Assembly: GCF_913055755.1 (NCBI RefSeq)
Contig: NZ_CAJXKH010000030.1
Coordinates: 1 to 36,420, forward strand
Origin: an uncultured Microbulbifer sp.
GTDB lineage: Bacteria; Pseudomonadota; Gammaproteobacteria; Pseudomonadales; Cellvibrionaceae
Reading direction: 5' to 3'
DNA length: 36,420 nucleotides
Position 1 is the stretch's first letter. The number at the start of each line of letters is the position of its first letter. The notes beneath the pieces are model-generated. The model saw nothing but the letters and a program-made list of their open reading frames with translations, ran no database searches and was not told the origin of the DNA. Shown piece by piece: positions 16,637-25,455 of the stretch. The translations under genes and the position numbers were made by a program.

Positions 16637-18469
16637 TTAGAAAAGAATGCTTGCACCGGTTTCCGCGCCACTGGCGAGGGCGCGTAGATTGGTAAACAGA
16701 TCCCGCCCCATGCCGATGGCATTGTCGGACAGGTCGCATTCCGCCAGCGGGCGTGCCGCCAGTTCTTCATCACTTACATGGACTTTCAGAACTCCGGCCT
16801 CGGAGTCCAGCTCGATAATGTCGCCATCCTGAATCTTCGCGATAGCACCACCTTCAACCGCCTCCGGAGACAGGTGAATGGCTGCGGGCACCTTGCCGGA
16901 AGCGCCGGACATGCGCCCGTCGGTAATCAGCGCCACCTTGAAGCCGCGGTCCTGCAATACCCCGAGAGATGGCGTCAGCTTGTGCAGTTCCGGCATCCCG
17001 TTGGCCTGAGGCCCCTGGAAGCGCACTACCGCAACGAAATCTTTTTCCAGTTCGCCGGCCTTGAACGCGGTCAGCAGGTCGTCCTGGTGATTGAACACCA
17101 CTGCGGGGGCTTTCACTTTCAACTGCCCGGGCTTCAGCGCGGAAACCTTGATCACGCTGTTGCCCAGGTTGCCCTCCAGCAACTGCAGGCCGCCGTGCCT
17201 GGAGAAGGGATCACTGGCCGGGCGAATGATGTCCGGATTGCCGCTTTCCTCCGCGGTCGGGCGCCACACCACCCCATCCTTGTCTTCATTCAGGAATGGA
17301 TCGTAGGTATAGGGCTCGAGGCCGGAATCACCCAGCACGGTGGAGACATCGCCGTGCAACAGTCCTGCACCCAGCAGCTCGCGAATCAGGAACTGCATAC
17401 CGCCAGCCGCGGCAAAGTGATTGATGTCAGCGGTACCGTTCGGATAGACGTGGCACATCAGCGGAACGATTTCGGAAAGCTCCGCCATATCCTGCCAGGT
17501 GATCTGGATACCGGCGGCGCGCGCCATGGCGATCAGGTGCATGGTGTGATTAGTGGAGCCGCCGGTCGCGTGCAGGCCGACAATGCCGTTAACAAAGGCT
17601 TTTTCCGTAAGGATTTTTGCAATCGGGGTGTACTGGCTGGGCTCGGTGTTGTGTACCAGCTGCTTCACTGCGGCAGCATTCAGCGCATCGCGCAGTTCAG
17701 TGCCCGGATTGACGAAGGAGCTGCCCGGCAATTGCAGCCCCATGATTTCCACCAGCATCTGGTTGCTGTTGGCAGTGCCGTAAAAGGTACAGGTGCCGGC
17801 GCTGTGGTAAGACGCGCTTTCCGCTTCCAACAGCTCCTTGCGGCCGACCTTGCCCTCGGCGTACAGCTGACGCACACGGACTTTCTCGGCATTGGCGAGG
17901 CCGGTAGGCATCGGCCCCGCGGGCACGAACATTGCCGGCAGGTGGCCGAAAGACAGCGCACCGATCACCAGGCCCGGCACGATCTTGTCGCAGATACCGA
18001 GATAAAAACTGCCATCGAACATGTCGTGGGACAGGGAAACCGCGGTGGCCATGGCGATCACATCGCGGGAAAACAGCGACAGTTCCATCCCCGGCTGCCC
18101 CTGGGTTACGCCGTCACACATCGCGGGCACGCCGCCGGCCACCTGGGCGGTTGCGCCGTTGCGCAGTGCTTCCGCCTTGATCATTTCCGGATAGGTGCCG
18201 TAGGGCTGGTGCGCCGACAACATGTCGTTATAGGCAGTGACGATGGCCAGGTTGGGTCCCTGGCCGGAAGCGATCAGGTTTTTGTCGTGATCGCTGGAGG
18301 CGGCCATGGCATGCGCCAGGTTACCGCAGGAGAGCTTGTGCCGGGCGCGCCCCTTGCTCTGGGCGCGCTCGACCTGGGCCAGGTACTTCGCCCGGGTTTC
18401 CGCACTGCGCTCCACAATGCGCTCGGTAACCGCCTGTACACGACTGTTTACCACGTTACTTTTTGCCAT
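16637..18469 (-). CDS. edd: Phosphogluconate dehydratase
   Basis: Dehydrates 6-phosphogluconate to KDPG, the defining Entner-Doudoroff step. It is a 610-residue member of the IlvD/Edd family of Fe-S dehydratases. Conserved Cys-containing blocks are visible at [30 protein letters not shown] and [16 protein letters not shown]. These would hold the iron-sulfur cluster. Other family motifs are [17 protein letters not shown] near the N-terminus and [20 protein letters not shown] near the C-terminus. The length and the AYNDML block favour Edd over dihydroxyacid dehydratase, as does the operon with zwf, pgl and eda. It starts 42 nt after pgi. Confidence 0.97.
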   Translation of the reverse strand: MAKSNVVNSRVQAVTERIVERSAETRAKYLAQVERAQSKGRARHKLSCGNLAHAMAASSDHDKNLIASGQGPNLAIVTAYNDMLSAHQPYGTYPEMIKAEALRNGATAQVAGGVPAMCDGVTQGQPGMELSLFSRDVIAMATAVSLSHDMFDGSFYLGICDKIVPGLVIGALSFGHLPAMFVPAGPMPTGLANAEKVRVRQLYAEGKVGRKELLEAESASYHSAGTCTFYGTANSNQMLVEIMGLQLPGSSFVNPGTELRDALNAAAVKQLVHNTEPSQYTPIAKILTEKAFVNGIVGLHATGGSTNHTMHLIAMARAAGIQITWQDMAELSEIVPLMCHVYPNGTADINHFAAAGGMQFLIRELLGAGLLHGDVSTVLGDSGLEPYTYDPFLNEDKDGVVWRPTAEESGNPDIIRPASDPFSRHGGLQLLEGNLGNSVIKVSALKPGQLKVKAPAVVFNHQDDLLTAFKAGELEKDFVAVVRFQGPQANGMPELHKLTPSLGVLQDRGFKVALITDGRMSGASGKVPAAIHLSPEAVEGGAIAKIQDGDIIELDSEAGVLKVHVSDEELAARPLAECDLSDNAIGMGRDLFTNLRALASGAETGASILF

Positions 18470-18511
18470 TTTTCAACTCTTCGTTTTTTATCAGCCCACC
18501 ACCGGTTGCCG

Positions 18512-20215
18512 TTACATCGCTTGAGCAGCGTCTGCCGTCATCGCCTCCGGCATCTCGGCTGGTGTGGCCGCGCCGGCTGTGACCCGGCGGTAATATTCGA
18601 TCAGCTGTGCTGTAGATGCGTCTTCTGCGGCCAGGTCACCCTGGACCAGCTTTGGCTCGAGACCCGCAGCCAAACCCTTTCCGAGCTCCACACCCCACTG
18701 ATCGAAGGAAAAAATCTGCAGAATCACACCCTGAACAAAGATTTTGTGCTCATAAAGCGCGACCAATGCTCCGAGTGACCGGGGGCTCAATTCTTTCAAG
18801 AGTATTGTGTTGCTGGGCTTTCCACCCCTGTGTACCTTGAATGGCGTCAGCCTTTTTATTTCTGCTTCACCGAGCCCTTTGGCCGCCAGCTCGCGCCCCA
18901 CTTCTTCCGCACTGACTCCGTTCATCAGCGCCTGGCTCTGGGCCAGCATGTTGGCCAGCAGGATTTCGTGGTGACCTTGGAGGTCGTGCCCCGGTGCCAC
19001 ACTGCCGATAAAATCCGCCGGCACAATTTCCGGGCTCTGGTGCAGGTACTGGTAAAACGCATGCTGCCCGTTGATGCCCGTCTGCCCCCATATTAGGGGT
19101 CCGGTGGCGTAGTCCACCTCAGCCCCTGCACGGGTAGTAGACTTGCCGTTACTCTCCATGTCCGCCTGTTGCAGGTACGCCGGCAACATGTGCAGGGCCT
19201 GCTCGTAGGGCAAAATTGCCTGCGCCGGATAGCCCATAAAGGTGCAGTACCAGGTGCTCAGCAGTGCCATGATCACCGGCGCGTTACGCTCCAGTTCCGC
19301 CTCGCGGAAGTGGCGATCCATACTCGCGGCGCCGTCCAGCAGCGCGCGGAAGTTCTCAAAGCCGCAGGCAATCGCTATCGGCAGCCCGATCGCGGACCAC
19401 AGCGAGAAGCGCCCGCCAACCCAATCCCAGAAGCGGAACACCCGCTCCGGCGCCACCCCGAATGCCTGCGCCCGCTCGGGGCTGGCAGTCACCGCCACAA
19501 ACTGCTGCTTCAGCAGCTCGGCCGCCTCCAGGCCACTCGCCTGCTCCAGCCAGCGCAGCGCGCTGCGGGCGTTGGTCATCGTCTCGCTGGTGGTGAAAGT
19601 CTTCGAGGAGACGATAAACAGGGTTGATTCGGCATCCAGGCCGACCAGCACGTCCGTGAGCTGGGCTCCATCCACATTGGATACAAAATGCACTGCGACA
19701 TCGCCCTTCCGGTGGGCACGCAGTGCTTCGATGGCCATTTGCGGCCCCAGATGGGATCCGCCAACGCCCAGATTGACCACATCGGTAATCCGCTTGCCGC
19801 TGTAGCCTGTCAGGTCGCCATTATGTAGTAAAACTACAAGCTTTTTCAAGCGACCCAACTCGCACTCCACAGCGGCCATTACCGACTGGTCATTGAACTC
19901 GACATCCCTGGGCAGAGCGCCACGCAGTGCGGGGTGTAGAACCGGGCGCCCCTCGGTGGCATTGATGGGTTGACCGGCAAAGAAGTCATCCCGCCAGCGC
20001 GGCAGTTCCCCGTCCTCCGCCAAGCGTAATAAATTTACAAAAACATCGCGGTCCAGCAGGTTTTTCGAGAAATCCAGCAGGAATTCCGGCAATTCGAGCG
20101 AAAAGTGTGCCGCCCGCCCCGGGTCCCCGGTGAACAGGTCTCGCAGGCTTCGCCCCTTCATGGCCTCGGCCTGGGACTGCAATTGCTGCCAGATGGGAAG
20201 TTGAGAGATGGTCAT
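18512..20215 (-). CDS. pgi: Glucose-6-phosphate isomerase
   Basis: Interconverts fructose-6-phosphate and glucose-6-phosphate. Here it can feed fructose-6-phosphate from GlcNAc breakdown into Zwf and the Entner-Doudoroff operon downstream. The 567 residues have two SIS domains, with VVNLGVGGSHLGPQM, FIVSSKTFTTSET and FWDWVGGRFSLWSAIGLP. The C-terminal signature is FDQWGVELGK. The ATG at 20215 (MTISQLP) has a GGGGG-type ribosome-binding site; the frame upstream to 21163 is only an antisense shadow of the regulator gene. A NagR-like operator lies about 100-115 bp upstream. Two AT-rich, HexR-like palindromes lie inside the first 400 bp of the gene. First gene of the pgi-edd-zwf-pgl-eda operon. 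Confidence 0.97.
   Translation of the reverse strand: MTISQLPIWQQLQSQAEAMKGRSLRDLFTGDPGRAAHFSLELPEFLLDFSKNLLDRDVFVNLLRLAEDGELPRWRDDFFAGQPINATEGRPVLHPALRGALPRDVEFNDQSVMAAVECELGRLKKLVVLLHNGDLTGYSGKRITDVVNLGVGGSHLGPQMAIEALRAHRKGDVAVHFVSNVDGAQLTDVLVGLDAESTLFIVSSKTFTTSETMTNARSALRWLEQASGLEAAELLKQQFVAVTASPERAQAFGVAPERVFRFWDWVGGRFSLWSAIGLPIAIACGFENFRALLDGAASMDRHFREAELERNAPVIMALLSTWYCTFMGYPAQAILPYEQALHMLPAYLQQADMESNGKSTTRAGAEVDYATGPLIWGQTGINGQHAFYQYLHQSPEIVPADFIGSVAPGHDLQGHHEILLANMLAQSQALMNGVSAEEVGRELAAKGLGEAEIKRLTPFKVHRGGKPSNTILLKELSPRSLGALVALYEHKIFVQGVILQIFSFDQWGVELGKGLAAGLEPKLVQGDLAAEDASTAQLIEYYRRVTAGAATPAEMPEAMTADAAQAM
19824..19838. promoter_or_regulatory. Perfect HexR-like palindrome inside pgi
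   Basis: TGTAGTAAAACTACA has two perfect 6-bp arms around AAA and matches the gammaproteobacterial HexR box (TGTAATTAAATTACA, with TGTAGT/ACTACA variants). It lies about codons 126-131 of pgi and forces adjacent TTA and CTA leucine codons in a gene that otherwise mostly uses CTG. Binding is a prediction; no hexR gene is in the window. Confidence 0.5.
20025..20039. promoter_or_regulatory. Imperfect HexR-like palindrome inside pgi
   Basis: CGTAATAAATTTACA resembles the HexR box with two arm mismatches, 201 bp upstream (in pgi sense) of the perfect copy. It also sits on unusual TTA-TTA leucine codons. Weak alone; noted because of the nearby perfect site. Confidence 0.25.
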
Positions 20216-20548
20216 GGACTGCCCCCTGAATTGGGCGCCAGAGTGCAATCTGCCGGCGCCGGTTATTCTTATCGCGCCCGCCAGCTGTTTCTGCGGATAG
20301 CTGGTCAAGGTAAATGACAACGCTGTCATATGCTGCCCAGATTCACACAGATGCCAGACACTGTCAATCGGGCCTGTAGTTTTTCTCCAAATGTGAAAAA
20401 ACGCGAAAACACCGGAAAGGCCGCCAATCGCCGATAAATGCCACAATAGAGGTGGGGCATGCCGGGCCTGTGACCACAAAGCCATCGTCCCCGGCAGCCT
20501 AAGGGGGTAAACTGCCCCGCTGGGCAAGACAAGGAAACAGTGCCGATC
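20216..20548. other. Divergent regulatory region between pgi and the LacI gene
   Basis: This 333-bp non-coding stretch holds one NagR-like operator (20314-20329). It also holds a degenerate HexR-like half-site (TGTAGT at 20375-20380 with TCTCCA opposite at 20384-20389) and the ribosome-binding sites of both genes. I could not assign confident -35/-10 pairs in either direction. No small ORF or RNA gene is evident. Confidence 0.6.
20314..20329. promoter_or_regulatory. NagR-like operator between pgi and the LacI-family gene
   Basis: ATGACAACGCTGTCAT is a 16-bp near-palindrome of the same type as the nag-operon and TonB-receptor sites. Its position suggests control of pgi and its downstream Entner-Doudoroff operon, autoregulation of the divergent LacI gene, or both. 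Confidence 0.85.
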
Positions 20549-21598
20549 ATGAAAAGCACCATCAACGATGTGGCTGCCAAAGCCGGGGTATCCATCAAGA
20601 CCGTTTCCCGGGTCATCAACAATGAGCCGTCGGTGCGGCCGGCCACGCGCAAGAAAGTCATGGATGCGGTGGCGGAACTGCACTACCAGCCGAATCTGGC
20701 AGCGCGCAACCTGGCGGGCACCCGCAGCTACACCATTGCCCTGATCTACGACAACCCCAACGCCTACTACGTGATCGATATGCAGAACGGTATTCTCGAG
20801 GCCTGCAAGGCCCGCGGCTACGAACTGCTGATCCACCCCAGCAACTCCAAGTCGGAAACCGTCAACGATGAACTGCGCGCACTGGTGGAACACTCCAAGG
20901 TGGCGGGTGTGGTGCTGACCCCGCCCTTCTCTGAGACCCAGTCGGTCATCGATGAGGTAAAAAAACTGGGGCTCGATTACGTGCGCATCGTTTCCAGTCA
21001 GGCGGCCCAGGGCGATGAAGACAACTGCATCCAGGTGGACGACAGCGAGGCGGCATTCGAAATCACCAAACACCTGATCGAGCACGGCCACCGCCGGATC
21101 GGCTTCCTCTGCGGCGGCGAAGAGCACGTTTCCACTCACGGCCGCCTCGAGGGCTACAGGCAAGCACTGCAGCAGGCGGGCATCGCGATCGACCAGAGCC
21201 TCATCGTTCCCGGGGAATATGCGTTTGATTCCGGGGTGGAGGGTGCCAAGGCACTACTGCAGCTGGACAACCCGCCCACCGCAATCTTTGCCAGCAACGA
21301 CGAGATGGCGGCCGGCGCGCTGTTTGCCGCGCGTCTGATGCACATTGAAATCCCGGAACAGCTATCCATTGTCGGCTTTGAGGACAGCCCCTTCTCCCGC
21401 CAGACCTGGCCAAAGCTGACCACCGCACACCAGCCCAACAACGAGATCGCCAAGTGCGCCGCGGCGCTGGTACTGAACAAGGCCAGAAGCAAAGGCGCCG
21501 CGGAAAGCGCGTCCGCCGCCAAGGACGCGGGCATCACGAAAAAGTTTGTCCCGGAGCTGCTGGTGCGCGATTCCAGTGGCGATGCTCCCTCCCCCTGA
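20549..21598 (+). CDS. nagR: LacI-family transcriptional regulator, predicted NagR (GlcNAc regulon repressor)
   Basis: A 349-residue LacI-family DNA-binding protein. The N-terminal helix-turn-helix INDVAAKAGVSIKTVSRV (about 5-22) has recognition helix SIKTVSRV. The hinge YQPNLAARNLAG is at about 46-57. A periplasmic-binding-protein-like sensor domain fills about 60-330. The ATG at 20549 has AAGGA 13 nt upstream, whereas a GTG at 20540 (adding MPI) has it 4 nt upstream; either start is possible. It is divergent from pgi and lies beside the nag operon. Four similar LacI-type palindromes in the window make it the likely NagR, responding to GlcNAc or GlcN-6-phosphate. The effector and target list are inferred. 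The C-terminal 30 residues, rich in Ala/Lys/Ser, are unusual. Confidence 0.88.
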   Translation: MKSTINDVAAKAGVSIKTVSRVINNEPSVRPATRKKVMDAVAELHYQPNLAARNLAGTRSYTIALIYDNPNAYYVIDMQNGILEACKARGYELLIHPSNSKSETVNDELRALVEHSKVAGVVLTPPFSETQSVIDEVKKLGLDYVRIVSSQAAQGDEDNCIQVDDSEAAFEITKHLIEHGHRRIGFLCGGEEHVSTHGRLEGYRQALQQAGIAIDQSLIVPGEYAFDSGVEGAKALLQLDNPPTAIFASNDEMAAGALFAARLMHIEIPEQLSIVGFEDSPFSRQTWPKLTTAHQPNNEIAKCAAALVLNKARSKGAAESASAAKDAGITKKFVPELLVRDSSGDAPSP

Positions 21599-21680
21599 CT
21601 CCCGCTCCCGACTTCTCTGCCTACCCCGCGCGCGGGGTGCACTTCTCGCCAGCAAATAGCGCAGACACATAACGCAGGCA

Positions 21681-21705
21681 AAAAAATGCCCTCACTAGGA
21701 GGGCA
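21681..21705 (-). terminator. Terminator of the nag operon
   Basis: On the minus strand TGCCCTC/GAGGGCA form a 7-bp perfect stem with a CTAGT loop, immediately followed by six T (21686-21681). It lies about 95 nt after the nagP stop and ends the nagK-nagB-nagA-nagP transcript. It also separates that transcript from the convergent LacI gene. Confidence 0.85.
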
Positions 21706-21797
21706 AAGATGACGAGAACCAAAGAGAGAAACAAAAAATCCGTTTTAAACAATATTCCTGAAAACAGGCAAACTGACTTGCCGCGATGGCAGCCGGA

Positions 21798-23129
21798 TTA
21801 CTTCCAGCTGCGCATCTTGTGCCCTTTCAGGGCGTAAAACAGGATGAACAGGTAGGCCGGGATGGCGATCATATAGGCCGCCTGGCCGTCGCCGGTATCG
21901 GCGAAATGCCCGTACAGCGGCGGCAGAATCGCACCGCCGGAAATACCCATGATCAGCAGCGCGGCGCCTTTGGAAGTGAACTTGCCCAGCCCTTCAAGCG
22001 CCAGCGGCCAGATCGCCGGCCAGCACATGGCGTTGGCAAAGCCCAGCAGCGCCACAAAGAACACCGCGTTGGGAATTTCCGGCAGGCCGAATACGGTCAG
22101 GGTCGCAGCGGACAGCACAGTGCTTTCCAGAGAACCGGACATCACAGCGAAAGTAAACACGATACCCAGCACTGCAGAGATCAGCAGCGCGGTCTGCTGA
22201 CTGATAAAACGCGGAATCGCAACCGTGCCCCACAGGTAGCCGATGACCATGAAAATCATGGTGTAGGAAGTCAGCATGGACGCGGCGGCGGTATCGAGAC
22301 CGGCCTGCTTGCCCAGCAGGCCGATGGCATCGCCGGCAATCACTTCCACACCCACATAGAAGAACAGCGCGATGGAGCCCAGCACCAGCTGCGGGAACTG
22401 CTTGAGGCCGAACAGGGTTACCGCCGCCTCTTCCTGCCCCTCAACCACTTCGTCTTCGATATCCGGCAGCGGCGCAAACATCATCGCCACCGCGAGTACA
22501 AAGCCGAGAATTGCCATACCGATGTAGGGAGAAACCAGCTGGCCCGCCAGCTCATCCAGTTTGGCATCCTTGGCGGTAGCGCCGAGCGCGGACAACTCCG
22601 CTTCGGAAATACCGCTGATTCCGGACATCACCAGCACCGCGAATACGATCGGCGCCACAATGCCGGCGCCCTTGTTCAGCAGACCCATGATGCAGATACG
22701 CACCGCCGCGGTTTCACTGGAACCCAGTTTGACCACGTAGGGGTTGGACGCCGTCTGCAGGATGGTAAGGCCGGAGCCGACCACAAACTGGGCCAGCAGA
22801 AAAATACCGAACATACGGCTATAGGCCGCAGGAATGAAAATCAGGGCACCGACACCAACCAGGGCAAGGCCCAGTGCCATACCCGCCTTGTATCCGGTGC
22901 GCTCGATGATCGCAGCCATTGGCAGCGCCATCACCGTATAGGCTATGTAGAAGGCAGAGGTCACCAGCATGGCCTGGAAGGCACTCAGCTCACAGATGGT
23001 CTGCAGGAACGGGATCAGCGCCCCGTTCAGCCAGGTGACAAAACCGAAGATAAAAAACAGTAGGCCGATGATGATCATCGGCAAAACGCTGCTGCGCGTT
23101 TCGCTCTGGGCAATGACTGCGGTATTCAT
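21798..23129 (-). CDS. nagP: N-acetylglucosamine MFS transporter (FucP/GluP-type)
   Basis: A 443-residue major-facilitator sugar permease with about 12 hydrophobic helices in the inner membrane. It belongs to the FucP/GluP branch. Visible family features are FFIFGFVTWLNGALIPFLQ (about residues 25-43), GSGLTILQTASNPYVVKLGS and a C-terminal half with ANAMCWPAIWPLALEGLGK. This branch includes the GlcNAc permease NagP of Shewanella, Xanthomonas and Caulobacter. The position as last gene of an operon with nagK, nagB-II and nagA supports GlcNAc as substrate. It replaces the PTS system of enteric bacteria, which explains the need for a kinase. An AAGGTG ribosome-binding site precedes the ATG by 5 nt. 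It is 82 nt after nagA, a larger gap than between the other nag genes. Confidence 0.92.
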   Translation of the reverse strand: MNTAVIAQSETRSSVLPMIIIGLLFFIFGFVTWLNGALIPFLQTICELSAFQAMLVTSAFYIAYTVMALPMAAIIERTGYKAGMALGLALVGVGALIFIPAAYSRMFGIFLLAQFVVGSGLTILQTASNPYVVKLGSSETAAVRICIMGLLNKGAGIVAPIVFAVLVMSGISGISEAELSALGATAKDAKLDELAGQLVSPYIGMAILGFVLAVAMMFAPLPDIEDEVVEGQEEAAVTLFGLKQFPQLVLGSIALFFYVGVEVIAGDAIGLLGKQAGLDTAAASMLTSYTMIFMVIGYLWGTVAIPRFISQQTALLISAVLGIVFTFAVMSGSLESTVLSAATLTVFGLPEIPNAVFFVALLGFANAMCWPAIWPLALEGLGKFTSKGAALLIMGISGGAILPPLYGHFADTGDGQAAYMIAIPAYLFILFYALKGHKMRSWK

Positions 23130-23211
23130 AAAATCACCTTTATTATGGTCTTGTCTTTATCGTGCTTGGGTGGCCGGTTCTATTTTTTGCCACATGTTTT
23201 CGAGCACAAAG

Positions 23212-24336
23212 TTATCCGGAGAAAACTTCCTGCCCGCCAATCCAGGTCTTTTGAACCCGGAGTTCGTCATCCAGTAAAATCAGGTCCGCCTGCACACCCT
23301 GTGTAATTCGACCACCGCCGGTACCGAGGAACTGGGCCGGGTACAGAGCGGCCATCCGCAGTGCCTCGGCGAGCTCCACGCCGCACCAGTCGCGGATATT
23401 GCGCACCGCGCTGATCATATCCAGGTGCGACCCCGCAAGCTCCCCGGTGGTGGAGGTCAGCTTGTCTCCCTCGCGGGTAACAATGCGATCGAACAGTGGG
23501 AAACTCGTTTCATCACTGCCCACCAGCGACATGGCATCGGTCACCAGCATGATCTTGCCGCGGGGTTTGGCCTTCAGTGCCAGGGTCATTGCCTCCGCGC
23601 TCACATGGTGGCCGTCCGCAATCAGCCCGCACCAGCAGCCGTCACTGATCAGTGCCGTCCCCACCATGCCCGGGTCGCGGGAATGCAGCGGCGACATGGC
23701 GTTGTACAGGTGAGTAAACCCGGTTGCACCGGCGGCCACCGCCGCCGCAGCGGTTTTGCCATCGGCATTGGAGTGGCCGAGGCAGACTTTCACCCCCAGC
23801 GACACCAGCTTTGAGATGTCCTCCGGGGAAACATTTTCCGGCGCCAGCGTGACCATTTTCAGGCCCAGGTCATCGCGGGCGTAAATTGCCAGCTCCGCCT
23901 CACTGAGCGGGCGAATGTATTTCTCTTCGTGGGTGCCCTTTTTCGGCTTGCTCAGGTGCGGCCCCTCAAAGTGCACGCCGATTACCCCGGGCACCTCCTC
24001 TTTCAGCGCCGCACTGATCGCGTCCGCCGCTTTCTGCATCACCGGCACTTCGTCGGTGATCAGCGTCGGCATAAACCCGGTGGTGCCGTATTTGGCGTGG
24101 GCCGCAGACATCTTTGCCAACGCGCTGACGGTGGTGTCATTGTTGAACAGCGCACCGCCACCGCCATTGACCTGGACGTCGATCAGACCCGGGGCCAGCA
24201 GCCCCTGTAATCGCACCGCGTCTGCAGGGTGGTCGCCGCCGACCGCAATCACCTTCCCATCGTCGACGGTCAGCGCCACGTCGCGCTGAAACTGCTCGCC
24301 GTCAAACAACTGCTCTGCGATAAACGTCTGCGCCAC
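23212..24336 (-). CDS. nagA: N-acetylglucosamine-6-phosphate deacetylase
   Basis: Removes acetate from GlcNAc-6-phosphate to give glucosamine-6-phosphate in the cytosol. The 374-residue amidohydrolase shows LLAPGLIDVQVNGGGG (about residues 45-60) and HFEGPHLSKPKKGTHE. It also shows the metal/active-site blocks GHSNADG, FTHLYNAMSPLHSRDPG and LVTDAMSLVGSDE, all typical of NagA. The start is GTG at 24336 with a GGAGCAGG ribosome-binding site. It lies 30 nt after nagB-II and 82 nt before nagP, inside the nag operon. Confidence 0.97.
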   Translation of the reverse strand: MAQTFIAEQLFDGEQFQRDVALTVDDGKVIAVGGDHPADAVRLQGLLAPGLIDVQVNGGGGALFNNDTTVSALAKMSAAHAKYGTTGFMPTLITDEVPVMQKAADAISAALKEEVPGVIGVHFEGPHLSKPKKGTHEEKYIRPLSEAELAIYARDDLGLKMVTLAPENVSPEDISKLVSLGVKVCLGHSNADGKTAAAAVAAGATGFTHLYNAMSPLHSRDPGMVGTALISDGCWCGLIADGHHVSAEAMTLALKAKPRGKIMLVTDAMSLVGSDETSFPLFDRIVTREGDKLTSTTGELAGSHLDMISAVRNIRDWCGVELAEALRMAALYPAQFLGTGGGRITQGVQADLILLDDELRVQKTWIGGQEVFSG

Positions 24337-24366
24337 TGACCTGCTCCGTATCTCTCGCGTAAAACC

Positions 24367-25410
24367 TTAAACCGTCTGAGTCACTTTATTCAGGCCGGCC
24401 GGCGCATCCGGATTGATGCCGCGGCTAACCGCCACATGGGCAACGTCGATATAAAAGCGCTGCAACAGTGCCAGCGGTGCAACCCGCGGATGCACGCCCT
24501 TGCTCGGCACGTGCAGATTGATCAGGGTGCCGCCGCGACGAATGATGTCGGCAATCTGCTCGCTGTGAGCCTGGTACGACTCGTCCTCGATCGGCACATT
24601 CACCACGGTGAGCTTCTGCTCCACCAGGGTGACCGGGCCATGCAGGAATTCGGCGCTGGAGAAGGATTCCGCGTGGATGTTGCACACCTCCTTCAGTTTC
24701 AACGCCAGTTCGCGGGTGATGCCGTAACCGGGACCGCGCCCCAGCACCACCAGGTTCTTCACCGCCGCCAGGTCTTCCGGGCGCAGCTGAATTTCGGAAT
24801 CGATCGCTTCCGACAGGGTCTGCGGCAGGTTTTCCACCGCGCCTTTCAGCTCCGGGCTTTCGGTCCAGTTCGCCACCAGCTGCAATACCGCCGCCAGGGT
24901 GGCGAGGTAGCTCTTGGTGGCGGCCACCGCCAGTTCCGGCCCCGCCTTCAGCGGTACCAGCAGGTCGACAATATCCTTGATCGGCGCGGACTCGTCATTC
25001 ACCAGGGCCACGGTATAGGCACCGGCGTCTTTGGCCATCTGTGCCTGGGCCAGGATGTCCGGGCTGCGGCCGGACTGGGAGATCACGATCACCAGCGCAT
25101 CTTCCAGTTTCAGCTTTTTGCCGTAGACACTGGAAACCGACGGCGCCGCGGCAAACGTCGGGGTGCCGGTCTCGATTTCGATCAGGTACTTGGCGAACAC
25201 ACCGGCGTGATCGGAGGAGCCGCGCCCCACGATCATCACAAAGCGCGGCGGCTTGTTGCGCAGGCGCTCACCCAGCTCCGCCATGATGCCGGCATTGCTT
25301 TGCAACTGCTCGGCAATCCGCTCCGGGGCCTCGCGGGCCTCGCTCTCCATCACTGTCATAGCCATAGAAGCATCCACCTTGTTGGCCTCAGCAGGGGTCA
25401 CTGCGCTCAT
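24367..25410 (-). CDS. nagB-II: Glucosamine-6-phosphate deaminase, SIS-domain type (NagB-II)
   Basis: Converts glucosamine-6-phosphate to fructose-6-phosphate and ammonia. The 347-residue protein has two SIS domains (about 45-180 and 205-340), with IVGRGSSDHAGVFAKYLIE and VIVISQSGRSPD in the first. The second contains VLGRGPGYGITRELALKLKE. It lacks the glutaminase domain of GlmS, so it is the deaminase rather than the synthase. It is unrelated in sequence to the enteric NagB. NagB-II was described in Shewanella GlcNAc pathways and is common in marine gammaproteobacteria. An AGGA site precedes the ATG. It is 45 nt after nagK and 30 nt before nagA. Confidence 0.93.
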   Translation of the reverse strand: MSAVTPAEANKVDASMAMTVMESEAREAPERIAEQLQSNAGIMAELGERLRNKPPRFVMIVGRGSSDHAGVFAKYLIEIETGTPTFAAAPSVSSVYGKKLKLEDALVIVISQSGRSPDILAQAQMAKDAGAYTVALVNDESAPIKDIVDLLVPLKAGPELAVAATKSYLATLAAVLQLVANWTESPELKGAVENLPQTLSEAIDSEIQLRPEDLAAVKNLVVLGRGPGYGITRELALKLKEVCNIHAESFSSAEFLHGPVTLVEQKLTVVNVPIEDESYQAHSEQIADIIRRGGTLINLHVPSKGVHPRVAPLALLQRFYIDVAHVAVSRGINPDAPAGLNKVTQTV

Positions 25411-25455
25411 AAATCCTGTCCGTAATATCCAGTGTGTTGTATTGGTTGCGCGCGC

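Noticed and set aside
16778..18778. 666-codon plus-strand ORF opposite edd and the end of pgi
   Set aside because: Antisense shadow; no domain features, and Edd motifs are complete on the other strand.
20216..21163. 316-codon open upstream extension of the pgi frame, antisense to the regulator gene
   Set aside because: It is a mirror of strong codon bias in the lacI gene; pgi has a normal start with ribosome-binding site at 20215 and normal family length from there.
24125..24150. GGTGTCATTG inside nagA as a possible operator
   Set aside because: Only one arm resembles the motif; intragenic and not palindromic.
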